Below are positions 24,242 to 37,380 of a stretch of 64,000 nucleotides of DNA, one piece after another; within the stretch, counting starts at the first letter, position 1; each line of letters starts with the position of its first letter. Source of the stretch: Rhodocollybia butyracea (taxonomy: Eukaryota; Basidiomycota; Agaricomycetes; Agaricales; Omphalotaceae). The notes under the pieces were generated by a model. That model did no database searches and was not told the DNA's origin. It saw only the letters and a program-made list of their open reading frames with translations. The stretch spans positions 28,844 to 92,843 of the forward strand of contig JADNRY010000245.1 of the NCBI GenBank assembly GCA_015501585.1, read 5' to 3'. A program made the position numbers and the translations under genes.

Positions 24242-27200
24242 GATAACCAGTGGATAGGGCAAGATAAGTCACCATGGGACACCTTTTATTTAAACTAGTG
24301 GCGCCAATACATGATGCATGTGAACTTGGGGCTTCGTCCAAAGATAAGGCAATGCAGTATAGCGTCCACATGATGAAAGTCGGCGAATCGCGTAACGCTT
24401 CTGTTTCTTATCGAGGCTTTTGCAATAGAACGAATCAGGGCTGGAGTATGGGAGTCACTTTATTACAGAGTGTTCAAAGATAAGACTTTGTACATTGAGG
24501 TTGAAACTAGGTGATGGTAGTAGTTAAAACGTGGGCGTCTAACCAGTCGTATTGTGTCATGTGTTTCTTCGCTCGGCCAGCTAGGCTATCAAGTTTGCAA
24601 CACCCCCAAAAAATGGTTGGTCTTATAGGTTCTATCTTGAGATATGCACTCTTCTAATCAAAAGCTCCAGTCTCTCCCCTTCTGGGGAACGTAACCGGCC
24701 CGAGGTCCTAAGTACACACGGCGTACTAACTATCTACAGCTCTCAGTGTAGATTTTGCGCAGAGAATGCTTTCGGAAGAATAATATATGGTCTGTACCAC
24801 GCGTGCGCCTCAATCTGTGGTAGTGTCAAGCTGTTATTCTCTTGAGTAATGAACAAAACCAGCTCAACCAACAGGCAAGGCGAAGTAATCCTTCAGTGTC
24901 GCCTTCCGGAACTCCTAAATTCACGAAAGGCGCAGGCTCAACTAATGGTTTTTATTATCCTTCAGCTGTCCTTGGCTCAGCCCTCGACGTTCCCGATCTT
25001 ATTTAACTTTGGCTTATTCGGACTCAGTCGAGCTAAGTTACATCCTGCATGATGTTTAAAACAAAAAAGTAAGATGAGCGAACTGAAGCGGAAATTTTCA
25101 CTGACTATAGACCCAACCCATAGCAATATACTAGGCGTCGCAAGATTCACGAGTCTTACACAAGTCCGACAAGTCCTTCCCGGCGGTGGTGGCTCCCCTC
25201 ATCCTCCAAATCGTCTTTTTCGGTCTGTCTGCCATACAACTTGATGCCTTTGCGGTGACGCTGCTAGGTGTCATTCGATATCGAGGGAACGTTGTTATCC
25301 AATGTAAAATAATGAAGGAAAAAGCGAAGAGAGGAGCAGGGCTTAAGTATGGTCAGTCAGTTCGATTTATGAAAACCTGAGGGCTGGTTTAACGACGACA
25401 GTAATTAACTTGAGATACAGAGGCCAATTGTGAAATCGGAGTCTATCATCTTCGATCTGTAAAGAAGCGCAGTATATATTCAGATCAGGTACAGCAGTGG
25501 TTTTCAAACCTTGAGTAAGATAGTGAGGACCCATTCAAGATTTAGTGTATTTTCAGACCCGACCCCGACTACACAGCAAGGCCAATCTATGCACCTGAGG
25601 TTGGCCCAGCTTTGTTGATGCCTAGGGTAAAATATCTGGAGCCCAGTGCAAAAACCGTAATTAAGTGCTCAGGCGCAACCAGCAGAATTCGTGCTCAGGC
25701 GCAAGGCAGCCGTGCTGAGGATCAATTGAACGCGGTGCGAAGGATCGCGCCGCCAGTGCCTCTGTCCCGGCTCTCCCATTTCTTCCGATTTTTCCCTATT
25801 ATTGGTTTTTATCATACTATACATGCGACTAGTACTACATATTCCAAACAGTACATACCGTGTTCAATACATACCCATGCACCAACCGTTCATAATCTAT
25901 TGAGCAACTATAAGCTGATATGTGCTCCTAAGGCCAAAAAAAAGCGTACCGTCGTTGCCCAAAGAACGGAAGACTCTTAGAGCTAGAAAGGTGAAAAAAA
26001 AAGAACGACAAACCATGTCAATAACCACGAGAGAATGTTGAACCTTGAAGAATAAACATCTTGAGGTGTCAATTCTCCAGAGTAGCTTTACACAGAAATT
26101 TGGGCCACCGATATAACACAGGGCCTTGCGTTGAAGCTTATTCAGTCTTCTTGAAGGGCGTGGCCTTGATTTGAGACACAAGGAAGGATTTGAGTTGCGT
26201 TGAAGAGCGTTGAAGGCACTTGTAGCTTGCTGAACAATGTTGCGCTAGTCTTGAAGTTCAATCAGTTCCGTCCTCGCAGTCTTGAAGACTTGCTGAGCTT
26301 TGACATGGAGCTCATGGACGTTGAGAGAAAAGAGGGCCTTACATCACGCACAACTTCATGACTCGTAAATTTTAAAACCAACATATCACGCGACTTGAAT
26401 GTAGTCCTGAGGGCATCGGGCGGTTCAGATGGACTGCAGTACCAAAAGAAAAATATCCTACGCATTATCCAGCCGTTTGAGGCTAGGGTCCAATTTTTTG
26501 CGCCTCAGCACAAAATCATAATCAGACTCGGTACGTCCGGATCTTTTCAGCCCGAGCCGCAAGGGAGGGTTTGGCCGTGTAGTCAATGCGTTCAAGGACC
26601 AAGTATTAAATCCTACTTCTACTAGCTTCTACTACATCATAATTTAGGACATCTGACACCCTAGCAACCACCTCCCGAATTCATCTGTGTGCAAATTGGG
26701 AAGGTGGAGCGCGAAGATGATGGGTAGACCATTTTCATTTTCAATGACATGTCCAGGAACATGGGATGAGGTAGGTTGAGATCTTCTAGACTGGCGCTGA
26801 GGGGTTCGTATATTCAGATTCAGATTGAAGAAGCTTCGGACTCGCAAGAAGCGAAGATCAGGAACGAGAGAGTCGTTCCTTGGACCGACAAAGCTAAACT
26901 CTCATGGGAACGTTGAGTTCGAAGCAAGTGGGCGGGGGCGGGGTAACTCATCTTGACTTGATCCTGACTTGGCCAAGTTGTATCGAGTTGAAAAAGGATG
27001 CGCTCATTGTACAACAATGAGCTGTACATAGAGATACCAGTCCTTATCACAAGTGTATTATCAACACAGTGCTGCTTCCCAATTTTAGACGAGCCTCTTC
27101 AGTCCAGTATTTACACTCGTTCGGGGAGCGACAAGGCTCAAGATGATATAGATCAGGTTGGGATCCTGCTCATGGCAGACTGCAAGCGCTTATGTGTGAA

Positions 27201-28483
27201 GACCAATCAGCTGTTCACAAAGGAAAAAGTCAAGCACCCGGCTGGCCAACTCTTCCGCGATTTCTTCACTCCTTGTGAGTGACTATCACCAAGTGACAAG
27301 CAGGCTCACATGCCCAAATTGTCTGACTGTCTGTCGATTGAAGCTTCCTAAAGATCCGTCACCCTCGGTAGGTGTGTACAAGGGTGGGTAGTTTAAATAT
27401 ATATTTACCTACTTTTCATCGATTCAATCAACCGTCATGGTCTGTTCAAATTTGGTTTTTCGATGTCGGGCCCGAATCCCGCTTCATTCGTATTCCTAAA
27501 ACAGATCTTTCTTCACAGCATTCTTGGGATCCCGTTGGCAGGTTTTCGGGGTCCTCGAAACACTTTATTCAGCGGTGATTCTTCGGTTTCTGGTGCGAGC
27601 TCGAATGTTACTAAGCACGGATCCGTACGAACGGTTTACCAGTGCCACTTTCGAATTCATTGTGCATGTCCATGTACTGAATGCTGAGATAGTCTAGAGA
27701 TCATATAGTATCCGTGTGTGATCTTGCAGTAATACTAGATTGGGTGACTCTAGATTTGGCTGTGGTATCGAGTAGGCATTTCTAGTTCGCCCCAGAGTCC
27801 GATCACCTTCACTAAGCTCAGATCTCAGAGCCCCCCCAGTTTATCTTCTGCTCACCTACGGATCCCGGACCTATTTATCTTTGTATTTTCGAATACGCTG
27901 AATCCTGATTGACGTTCACCATAGGATATGTCAGAACAAGAAGATGGCTAGCATATTTTTGACAGGACAACATTTCGAGTCTAAGCCTTCTTTTTTTATT
28001 TATCACTCAAGACACAGGCCTAGGCGCATGAACGGAAAATCCAGGCAACCTATTGCCGCCAGCCATTCATGCGATGCAATGTCTATTCTGGGACGCCAAG
28101 GAGGAAGCATAGGACAAATAGTGCCTTTAAGGAGACGTCTCGTGGCATTATTTGAATTATAAGGCGTTGAAGGCGATTCATCAAACGTGTAATGAGAGGT
28201 ACCAGTGCACTCAGTACCTTTGATAGGCAGCGATTTTCCAGTCAGCCTGAAGAAGCAATTATTTCCATTGAAATACAAGATGCGCTGATAACTAAGTTTG
28301 AATAATGGTATAATACGTACGTAGAATAACTTTTTTAAAATAAACAAATGATACGGCTGGTCAAGAAATTAATGACAACGAAACCACAACAAAGCATAAT
28401 TAACAAAAAGCCTCGCAAAGAAAAAAAGAAAAGAGTAGCAAAAGTCCAGTATAATTTTGGTTCGTTCGTAACGCTCCATACCT
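24242..28483. other. 4.2 kb without a recognisable gene
   Basis: Only short open frames. A stretch at 26140-26310 is rich in CTTGAAG/TTGAAG words and looks like decayed low-complexity repeat. Stretches near 25186-25300 and 27000-27280 encode short hydrophobic or charged pieces that I cannot assign. 28340-28450 is A-rich and may hold the polyadenylation region of the gene at 28484. Confidence 0.4.
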
Positions 28484-30309
28484 TCAAGATGGACGTCGCA
28501 GCTGCGTCATTTCTCCATCGTGCATTCCAGACATATCAAACATCAGATCGTGGGTAAACATGGATGGATGGAGGTAGGAATTCGCATCCCCAGCCGAAAT
28601 CATACCCAGTCCCATTGCACCACTCATCGACATGTCGCCCATGCCTGATCCGCCAGGCATTCCCTGGTGAGGACTTTCATCGCCAGGAATGAATCCCAGC
28701 CGGGGAGATAGCGTTCGGTGATGATGGGCTTCCTGCGGATAGAGGTGACCTCTTGGCGGATGCACTGGCAGGACTTGCGGCGGCGGATACATCTGAGCCT
28801 GGAGACCCGACACGGCCCGCGGTACCCCCATACCCTGCATGTGAGTTCCCGTTCCCAGACCGATATCCCCCATAGGAAGAAGACCCATCTCGCCCGTACC
28901 CATACCCATATGCAAATCGGTCCGACTCGATGGGCGAGTGAGGTGAGCCTGAGGACCTGTATGATCCGGAAGTCGACGGTCTGGCAGCATGGGCAGAGAG
29001 TGGGGACGGTGTTGTGGAGGGTCCAGGGGACGTTGAAGAGGAGGTGTTTGTGCTTGGACGGTAGAAAGCTAAATGGAAAAAAAGTACATTAATTATACGA
29101 CAATCAACCAATTTTGTTTTTTGACTCACCCGAACTTTCTCCCTTGCTCTTTGAAGCTGCTCCTCCTGCTGCATGCGCAGCGCGTGAGTGTAACTCAAAG
29201 CCTTTTGATGTCGTGCCATTGTCTCCAAGGGCGAGTCCTGCAGCTCCACGGACAATGAAACCCGTTCCGCTCGTGCCTGGTCGACTCCCGGCGCTGGAGT
29301 ATGAATCTCTCTCTCTGTTGATAGGGGTGAATAGAATCCCGCTGTTTCGGGTGGATTCAGACGAGGATCCTGGACGAGCATATCCCGCGACTTCATCGTC
29401 GTCTGACCGAAGGAGGTCCATGACGCTGAGTCTTCTCGACTGTGGTCTCGATTCACTGGATCCGGCATCACCATCTCCGTCATCGACAGCTGAGAAGCCC
29501 CGCTTCTTGCTATTCCCATTTCCACCGCCGCTGGAGGGTGGGTGTGGATTGAGGGGTGGAGCATTGAACGAGAAGGGTGATTCTCCGTAGGAACGATCGT
29601 CTTCCCACCCGAGGCCCATGCCTGTCCCAGAACCGACATTATAGTTGGAGGCTCCTGGGGACGTAACGGGTCGGTAGCCATAGGCGTATATCTCGAGCCC
29701 ATGTGATGACCCCCCTCGCGACCCCGGACGGATGTCGAACCCACCTGAGCTCGGCGGGGGGAGCCTGAGACCGTTCGCATTCCCGGGACCTGATAAGGCT
29801 GGTAACGACGGGAGTCCACCTCCGTTTCCATTGTTGAAGCCACTGAGGATGCCTCCACTGGATATGGGGCGTCCTCCGAGACCTGCGTTGGAACTCGGGC
29901 GCGCGAGCGACGTTGACGGGGGCGGGAGTGAAGCGATGGAGCTGGGGAGGACACTTGAGAGCGGAGGGAGTGTAGTTCCTGTGGCAGGTCGGCTCCCTGT
30001 CCCTGGCCTAGCAGTTGTGGCGGTGGACGGTCGGCTGGTGCTGCGTGTGTTTGTGGAAGGCCTTTCTCGTTCACGGGAGTATGAGAAGCTAGAGGGGTTA
30101 TTGCTGACGTCGTCGGGGACGTTGAATCTGAAGACGTCGTTAGCGCTGCTTGAGAAGGAGCGGGAGTGTGGGCTTTGGGAAGGGTAGGCTGAGGTACTGG
30201 GTCGTTGTTGGCTTCGAAAGGACCGAAAGGAATAGTTGTCGTCTTCATTGCGGTGGCCTCGAAAGGACTGCCTTGTCACGTTCTGATTCACGTCGAAATC
30301 AACATCCAT
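28484..30309 (-). CDS. Ser/Pro/Gly-rich, probably nuclear, low-complexity protein
   Basis: Not recognised. The likely frame starts near MDVDFDVNQNVTRQSF (ATG at 30309; an upstream exon ending at a TTTCTTTAG acceptor near 30353 is possible). It runs as biased Ser/Pro/Gly/Arg sequence with RPGTGSRPATG, then RLSVMDLLRSDDDE and FIVRGAAGLALGDNG to about 29110. After an intron the sequence continues as FYRPSTNTSSSTSPGP and a Gly/Ser/Tyr-rich stretch, and ends near 28484 with a Met-rich tail (SGMGDMSMSGAMG, HDLMFDMSGMHDGEM). The last two exons use different frames and I could not place their junction. A second long frame (28677-30248, with LRMQQEEQLQRAREKV) competes over part of the region. The composition and neighbour suggest a transcriptional regulator without a visible DNA-binding domain. 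Confidence 0.5.
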
Positions 30310-31709
30310 ATCATCCTGGTGGCGGATATTCGAGTAGTTCGAATAATGACCTAAAGAAAAATCATGTAAGCATTGGGTAAAAAGCATGATAGACGTGAGA
30401 GGAGGAAGAGAAAGAGAAAGAGCGGCGCAAAAATAAACATAAAGAAACAAAAGATAATAAAAACAAATGCAAAAGCGTGAAAAGCAAAGAAGAAAAAAAG
30501 TTGCGAAAAAAAGGTCCTCTGCCTCTTGGTAATGCCCTGCCAGATGCCTTTGCCATACCATATGCCGTATATGCCGGACGAGACCACATTCCAGATACTA
30601 AGGACGCCGCCGTCGACTCTCTTTGAAGACCCGGTAGCACCAGAAAACGCCGTAACGAAATCATTAGCCGTAACAAATTTGTGCCTGATCGCAAACAGTT
30701 CGTCAAGCTAGATGTAGGCAGAAAGCGCGGCTACGATTAAGGCTGGGGCTACCGATAGCTGGGCTAGGCTGATTCGTCGAGGGACAGTTAGAATAAGGCC
30801 TGTAGTCCACAGTTCCGTCATCCTCACCCCTCCCTGAAACGGATATAAACAAAAGAAAAGAAAGTTGGAAGAGTGAAGTATAACGGGAGGTGGCAGAGCG
30901 GAGAGGGCAGGGCAGAGGGCAGAGAGAGACATGAAAAGAAGAGGTTTTCATCAACAACTCGAAAAAACAAATGAGGAATCATAAAATTAAAACATAAATC
31001 ACAAAATCCAACATCGTTTATTGCCGATGTTGGATTAAAATGTTAAAGGTCACTAAAGTAACAAGTTACGACTCGACAGAGTCACGGGGAGGAGAACGGG
31101 GGAAACGGGAGGGGAGAGGACGGGATCCAAGGACTCACCCTACTTAGTTGAATGTCCACGGCGCGATAAGCGGGCAGAGGCATGTCGATCGTGAGGCAAG
31201 GCACAGAGCTGGAGGCAACGAGAGACCAAGGAAGAAGAGAAAAAGTAAAGGAATCGGAAAGGAGCGGAACGAATTAAATCGAAGTATACCAGAAGAACGA
31301 AGTTCAAATAACGAAACGGAAGAAATTAAGAGAACCATCGTCAGCAGCGCACAATCACAAAGCCGAGCGTGATACAGCGTAAGTACAACGTTAAACAAGG
31401 CGAAAGACATAGGGCAGCCATCATACATAGATATTCAAGAACCGAACACGGAGAAGGAAACGAGCGGGGCGAAATGAGCGTGAAGTAGGAACGAATGAGC
31501 GTAATACATTGAAAGGAGCGCAGACAGGTCAGTTTTCCAACAAGTTTCCAAACATCACAAAAAAAAGTGCGAAAAATATAGATAAACATAAAACATAAAA
31601 CGGTCGCAGGCAAAAAGTAGGAATTATACAACAAAACCCCCAAAAAGACAACCAAAATCCCAAAGAATTAAAAAAAACGAATGAAATATTTTGAAATCAA
31701 AAACAAAGA
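30310..31709. other. Intergenic or leader region between the two regulator-like genes
   Basis: Purine-rich on the plus strand (pyrimidine-rich on the transcribed minus strand), as in long agaric 5' leaders. Around 30560-30930 the minus strand shows short coding-like pieces joined by splice-like signals (a hydrophobic piece ending LIVAALSAYI, then LDELFAIRHKF) that could be upstream exons of the gene at 28484. I see no domain. Confidence 0.35.
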
Positions 31710-33413
31710 TCAACCCCAATACCCGCCCCCACCTCCACCTTGCGCACCCTGAGCCACCCACGCCGCAGAAGACGTATACCCATGTCCAGGCCCTTGAGCA
31801 GGCACTCTGGACGGGTTATAACCACCACCATTATTAGCACCAAACCGTCCCTCGAACGGAGTACCCGGCAACGACGTGGAATGATGCGGATGACGACGTT
31901 CGTTGGAGTCGACAGGAACGAGAGGGAAATAGCCGCCACTCGAAGACCCAGAATGAGATGCAGATAGAGGAGGAGAATGGAATGGGCTTCCGGGATGTGG
32001 GTGATGCGGCGAATGCGGTGGGTGCTGTAATTGGATGTGTAGGTTGTGGAGATGTGGGTGGGAGGTTCGGGAAGAGAGTGGCCTGCCAGACGGCGTACCA
32101 GGACCAGTTAGACCGCTCAAGTCGATGTTCATCGGAGGAGGCATTTCCGAAACGGGACTTGTTGATATGGGTAGACCAGAAGTGAGTGGAAGATACGGTG
32201 CGCTGGCGCTGGCGGAGTTGAGATCAAGATGTGCGTAGGAAAGTTACTCCCGCCTCCTGCGCTGCTACTGGTATACGACGATTCGAGGTCTTGCACTGGC
32301 GAAGGCGAAGACGAGGAAGATAACGAAGGCGACGGCGCGGTAGGAATGGAGTAGCCATGAACCGAGGGCGAACGGTGGGGCATTTGAGGGTACGGGGTTG
32401 CAGAAGTAGGAGGGGAATTGTAAGAATTATAAGGATAGCTATTGTAAGGATGATGGTGGTGGGGGTGAGAATGAAACCGATCATACCCACCGTTTTCGTT
32501 GCGTGAATAAGGACCTAAAAGAATCGAGTCAGCGAGATTCGGGTCGAACGAGCGAATCGTGCATAAAATAAAAAGCTTACCGGCATCGCCGTCCATGGAA
32601 CCTAGGAGAACGAAGAAAGCAGACGCGTTAGAAATGGATAACAGAGCAACAAAAGCGTACTCACCATCCTCTGACTTGAACTCCTTCTTCCGAACAAGAT
32701 ACGGATCAGGAAGATCAGGAAAGCCCGACAGGCCAAGTTGGTTAGACTGATGAGCGAGGCCAGGATACATGGCTACGAGTTGTCAGTAAAAAACGAGGAA
32801 GAGGACGTTTGAACGAAAACACTAACCATCGTTTCCTGCGCCTTCGTAGCCTGTCGAAGTTCCTGGACGCGCTCTTGAGCGACGTGTTCCGTTACCTCCA
32901 GCACCTCCAGCACCGCCAGCTGCAGTTCCGTCTTGGGAGCCTCTGCCACTACGAGTGGAACCACCTTGAGCGGCAGCTTGTTTATTGGCTGCAGCCATAG
33001 AAGCATGAACGCGACCTAGGTCACGCATCATACGCTCGTTCATTTCAGCTTTGTCGGCGTGAACAGTCTGAGCATGTTGGCGAAGATTGTCAAGGCTAAA
33101 AGACGAGGTGAGCGACGATTCAGGCAAATAGAAGGGCTACTCACCGAGAAAAGTTCTTGGAACAATGGCAAGTAAATGGTCTCTCTCCAGTGTGCTTTCT
33201 GATATGCCGAGCGAGATGTTCCGAGCGAGAAAAGACCATACGACAGTCTCCAAAGTTGCGACATTGGAAAGTTTTCGACGGCGTTGGACGAGTACGCTTG
33301 GTCGCGGTGGGGCTGGACGGAATATTATTTGTAGAGGAATTAGTGGCGGATGTAGCGGATATTAGCGCCATCTTGGAATCCTCAGGGGAGTCTCCAGGAG
33401 GGATATTGTCCAT
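31710..33413 (-). CDS. C2H2 zinc-finger transcription factor
   Basis: Nuclear DNA-binding regulator. The ATG at 33413 ([13 protein letters not shown]) opens a Thr/Ser-rich leader followed by two fingers: [13 protein letters not shown] with [11 protein letters not shown], the linker TGERPF, then [10 protein letters not shown] with [12 protein letters not shown]. The second finger is split by an intron starting at 33144 (GTGAGT to TTTTAG); the join restores SRLDNLRQ exactly. The following exons encode [19 protein letters not shown], an [15 protein letters not shown] block, [17 protein letters not shown], tiny exons (SMDGDAG), a His/Tyr/Pro/Ser-rich region and a Gly-rich tail ending GGGGYWG. A frame change near 32230 is explained by a short intron of about 39 bases (GTAACT to CGCCAG) or by an indel. 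The fingers are close to a group conserved across basidiomycetes. Targets unknown. Confidence 0.85.
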
Positions 33414-34807
33414 TTCAGGTACAGGCCTATGTTATAGTTGCTCGGTCCAGAAGAAAAAAACTGCAGTCAGGAACGTCTAGCAGAAACTGCGAGGCGTTGT
33501 GGAGCTGAGCTAGGAACGGACAGAATTGTTCAGAGCGCAAAAGCAGGAACAAGGTACTGCCTTGTTATGTACTCGCCAGGAACACCGAGAAAAAGAAAGG
33601 AAGATGGACGTTCACTGTAAACCTCTGATGGAAATTAGCGGACTTTCAATCGGCACTGCCTCCGTACCTGGGGACCCGGGACACCACGGAATTTATCGGC
33701 AAGAATATTTCCCGACGGCGTTTGCCTTGACTCGCCAAATTCAAGTTTATTGTCAACGTCGCGTCCAGAAAATATTCAGCGCTGCACATGCTGCTGCCTC
33801 CAGCGAGCTTTAATACCAACGAAGATTCCATGTTATCCGGACTCCGAGCTATAGCCTAATTCCTGGATTCTTGGTAAATTTCAAGTGCATAGGCCTCTCC
33901 GGAATTCTGAGCCGTTTTAGCTGTCACCCCATTCGCGGAGGTGTTATCGATACGTCTTCGAAGAGTGCCCAAAGCCTCGTAGAGTCACCGAGTTACAGCA
34001 CCCGAGTGAGTTCAACTCCCGCGTTACCAGCCCTGCGGCCTGCGTGTTCTATACCAATTTTTTTTAAAAAAATCAAGCTATAGCGAGAAGCAAAGTAACT
34101 CAAGTCTTTGAGATTCTGCTGCTCAATCTCTTACATTTTTTGTGCATTTCCTCCATCCTAAACTTTCTACAAGCTTGTTGTGGCTGCAAGGTGGCATATC
34201 AAAGGAATCTTCATGGATCGATAAAGTTTGATATGACCCATGCTGCCCAATGCAAAACATCATCAACACTCTCTCCTCCTACGCACGCGTGTCTGACAGC
34301 CCAGATGACCTTGCACCAATCGCCAGCGAATAGTGTCAGGTAGTGTCACTTTTTCTACATTAAACATCAAAATAAATACTGATATTTTCGCTTTCCAAGT
34401 GGCATGAAAAGCCACGTCGCTTCTCTCCATGTCGTGATGGCCTCGTATCGCGGCAGACTAGTGATGGGGCTGCTTCCCGAATATAACTCGTTCATATAAA
34501 TCGGTAGCCCGCCTCATAAACGACACTTCGTCTTATGAGAATCTACCCACCGCAACACCCCGGATCTTATCATCGATGTATCTATAGAGAACCTATCACA
34601 CAAGCCGCAATCTAATTGGCCTTGGTCTAGTATCAACGGGAAATGGCCCCAGGTCATCGCGTTCAAGTTGACTTTTACGCGTTTAAAAAATACGAACAAA
34701 CGCAAAAAATTCACCCTTCGAGTTCACTTGGAGCTGAGTACAGCAAGAACGGCCGCAAATATAATTAAATAGCCCCCAGGTCATCCCGTTCCTTGAAGTG
34801 CATTGAT

Positions 34808-35225
34808 CTACGTAGGTATCGCATCCTTCAAAACAACTACTTTATCTCGAAACTTCTCCCTTATTGCAGTCCAGTACGGAACACATAACAAATGAATACA
34901 GTAGGCAAACGAGCTGGGTATCGCATCTTTCGAAACAGCTACTTCCTCTCGAAACTTCTCCCTTATTGCAGCGCAGTGCGGAACACAAGCCAATAACAAG
35001 TGGATAACAGTAGGCGAAGGAGCTACTAGTACAATAATCATCCCAGGCCAACGCATCGTGCGGAACACAAGCCAATAACAGTGAAAACGGTAGGCGAAAG
35101 AGCTACGATAATCATTCCAGGCCAACGCGTAGTACGGAACGGAACGTAAGCCAATAACATGAATGTGGTAGGCGAAAGAGCTACGATAACCGTTCCAATA
35201 GCCTTGGTCCGCCTACCTACGGTAT
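34808..35225 (-). repeat. Composite tandem repeat array
   Basis: Read on the minus strand, units contain GTAGCTCTTTCGCCTAC, a variable middle, TATTGGCTTGTGTTCCG and GCGTTGGCCTGGAATGATT, about 75-90 bases each. Toward 34810 a second unit type takes over (CTGCAATAAGGGAGAAGTTT followed by GATGCGATACC), sharing the TTGCCTACTGT/ATGTGTTCCG core. Units differ by substitutions and small indels. Confidence 0.75.
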
Positions 35226-35234
35226 ATCTTAACG

Positions 35235-35405
35235 CCACTTGTAGATCTGATTCATTTACTTATTTCCCCGTTGTTGTCTCTCTGTGCACATAAATATCCT
35301 GTACCAATCGTTCTTGTGAGATCCAGCAGCATCTGATACCGTGACGTCCGGAATAAAGCGACACGAAGATTTGCTTAGATCTGAGAATCTTTATACGATA
35401 AGTGG
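35235..35405 (-). repeat. Dispersed repeat R1, copy B
   Basis: Inverted relative to copy A at 14195-14345, with the same ordered blocks. It lies directly beside the tandem array. Confidence 0.6.
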
Positions 35406-35544
35406 CTAGTGATACCTGATATAGATATCTGATAAGCTCTATCGAGCAGAGAATTATCGATCATCCTCGGGTGATACTAGTAAACCCCACCGTCGTCAGC
35501 ACCAAACGCTTCTACTTCACTACATCCCAGAGCACCTGTTGAGT

Positions 35545-35745
35545 ACCACTTGGATAAGAACTCGGTCACCCTAACTTGAGGTCTTTTATGCGCTGGTCCT
35601 GTCCTGTGATGATGTTAGAAGATAAGTATCGAAAGGTGATTAGATAGGGTGAACATAGCCGGTTGGAACGTGTACCGTGCCAAGCATAAGTACGACAAGT
35701 TGAGGAAAATCCCCAGCATCTGTCGAGTCTTCTCAAAGCTATAGA
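35545..35745 (+). repeat. Dispersed repeat R2, copy A
   Basis: Shares CTCGGTCACCCTAACTTG, AAGTATCGAAAGGTGATT and a GGTTGGAACG-like block with 40585-40770, in the same order and orientation. Confidence 0.5.
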
Positions 35746-36221
35746 GCCCGTTGACCCATGCTGTTGTGGTTGAAAATTATACTTTTAACCAAGCCACTCT
35801 TGGCTCGAATTGTAGCTTGATCAAAGAGGTACTAGGAAAACGTTTGAGAGATGTCGCCGTGTCTGGTCTGAAATTGGCGCGAAAAACAAACTTGTATTTA
35901 ACTTATGTGTCATTTGCTACTGCTCGTTTGGAAAATTAAAAATCTCTAGGAATATTCAAGAGGTTTGAAACTTGCGACTTGACACTTAGAGCGCAAGCAG
36001 GTGAGCGTGTGTATGACGCATCAGCTGGCACACATCGGTCTATCACCGTACTACAAAATCTTCCGACGGTTGCTATGGGTAAATCATGGAAAGAGAAGCG
36101 TGAAAAGAGAGCGACGTTAGCTGAAAGTTACATCGAAAATGGTTGTCCGAGTTGAAGAGTACGCCAGGATGGTCATGTGATAAAGGATTCTTGAATCTCG
36201 CCTAGGTAAACTACCTCTCGT

Positions 36222-36246
36222 TAGTAGTAGTAGTAGTAATAGTACC
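36222..36246. repeat. (TAG)n microsatellite
   Basis: Repeated GTAGTAGTAGTAGTAATAG, shortly before the gene at 36306. Confidence 0.75.
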
Positions 36247-36305
36247 AGCCTTGCTGCACTGTAATGCTCAGCTTGCTAATTATTTTTTTTGCTCTAGATC
36301 TCCCC

Positions 36306-36765
36306 ATGGCACCTAGAACGTGTTTCCGATTCTCAATCCCTGATGAGCACATGCAGTTTGCATGCAGTCTACTTATGTATTATGAAAAACTCTATCCGAA
36401 AGATAAACTGCCAGATGAGCGAGTTGGGCACGCCATGTATGACTGTGTTACCACTACAGCTCTCCTTGGTAAAGTCAAGGAACTACCATGGGCGCTCCCA
36501 AGAATGGCCACTGTTTACTCTACCCGTGGAGGACGTATCGTTATTCGATAACTTTTCACACCGCCCCGGACAACTTGGTAACTCGAGGCGTCCTGAACCC
36601 AAACAGGTTGCTCTAGAAGTCGTCAAGCAGTTCCAAAAGTTGCTTGAGATTCAAACGTTGGCGCGCTGGTATACGGAGCCGCACTGGTACGTCGGTTTGC
36701 ACGGGGCTCCTACTTGGTTGAAATCCCGCCTGAGGATCGATAGTTACGGAACCGTGCGTTGGTAA
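36306..36765 (+). CDS. Small hypothetical protein
   Basis: Not recognised. ATG at 36306 gives MAPRTCFRFSIPDEHMQ and YEKLYPKDKLPDERVGHAMY. Reading straight through stops at 36551. A 34-base intron (GTAAAG after CTCCTTG, acceptor CCCAAG) joins this to EWPLFTLPVEDVSLFDNF, RRPEPKQVALEVVKQFQ and a Trp-rich end (RWYTEPHWYVGLHGAPTWL) with its stop at 36765. Such an intron is shorter than the others in this window, so a frameshifted pseudogene is the alternative. Confidence 0.4.
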
Positions 36766-37380
36766 TGAAAGGTGTATTGACATTGGCTGTGGCCTCTGGG
36801 AGTATTGGTGGGTTGGGCCGGAGGGCGCCAACGGCACAAGCCTGTATCGGCTTGACAATTCTAAAGTAATGTTTGCATGATACCCCGCCTTCGTTGGTAA
36901 GACTGGGGAACCACACGTTAATCCCTGGGCTTTTCAACCTTGGATTAGCCTTGAGTACTTGATTTCTCGAAGAACTTCGAGAAGGTTCTGTGGAGATACG
37001 TGGAAGGGATCCCCGAAAACTACAGTACGTCCCATCGATAATTGTGGTTTGTAGAGACCTGCGCCAACTGACGAAACCATGGAAGACATCAATTTCAAAA
37101 TCTGAAGTGTGTAGAGTTCGACCTCACGTTGGGACAGGAAAGAAACAGCGAAAATGGCTGTCGAGGAGTCGGACGTTGGCAATTTCCAATTCATAGTAAC
37201 AAACGCCCATCTATACACTCTTTATGAACCCGGTTGGTGACAACTTGTAGGTTGTTTCTCTATAAAACCGAGACTGGTAACTTTAGCTATATTTACGTGG
37301 TTACTTGGCTGTAATTAGAACAAGGCAATATCATACGAGCCACTTTTATAACCTAGCCAACCCCTCCTTGCTCCCGTCAG

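Larger units (their letters stand above)
33414..36305. other. Repeat-rich stretch without a gene
   Basis: Contains the tandem array at 34808-35225, R1 copy B, R2 copy A and a (TAG)n microsatellite. No gene was recognised in 33420-34800. Confidence 0.5.

Noticed and set aside
28718..30380. Long plus-strand open frames opposite the Ser/Pro/Gly-rich gene
   Set aside because: Mirror frames caused by the GC-rich, biased composition of the minus-strand gene; no splice logic or start context.
34808..35225. CRISPR-like array
   Set aside because: Repeats and spacers are not separable, units are degenerate, and the DNA is eukaryotic; it is a minisatellite-type array.
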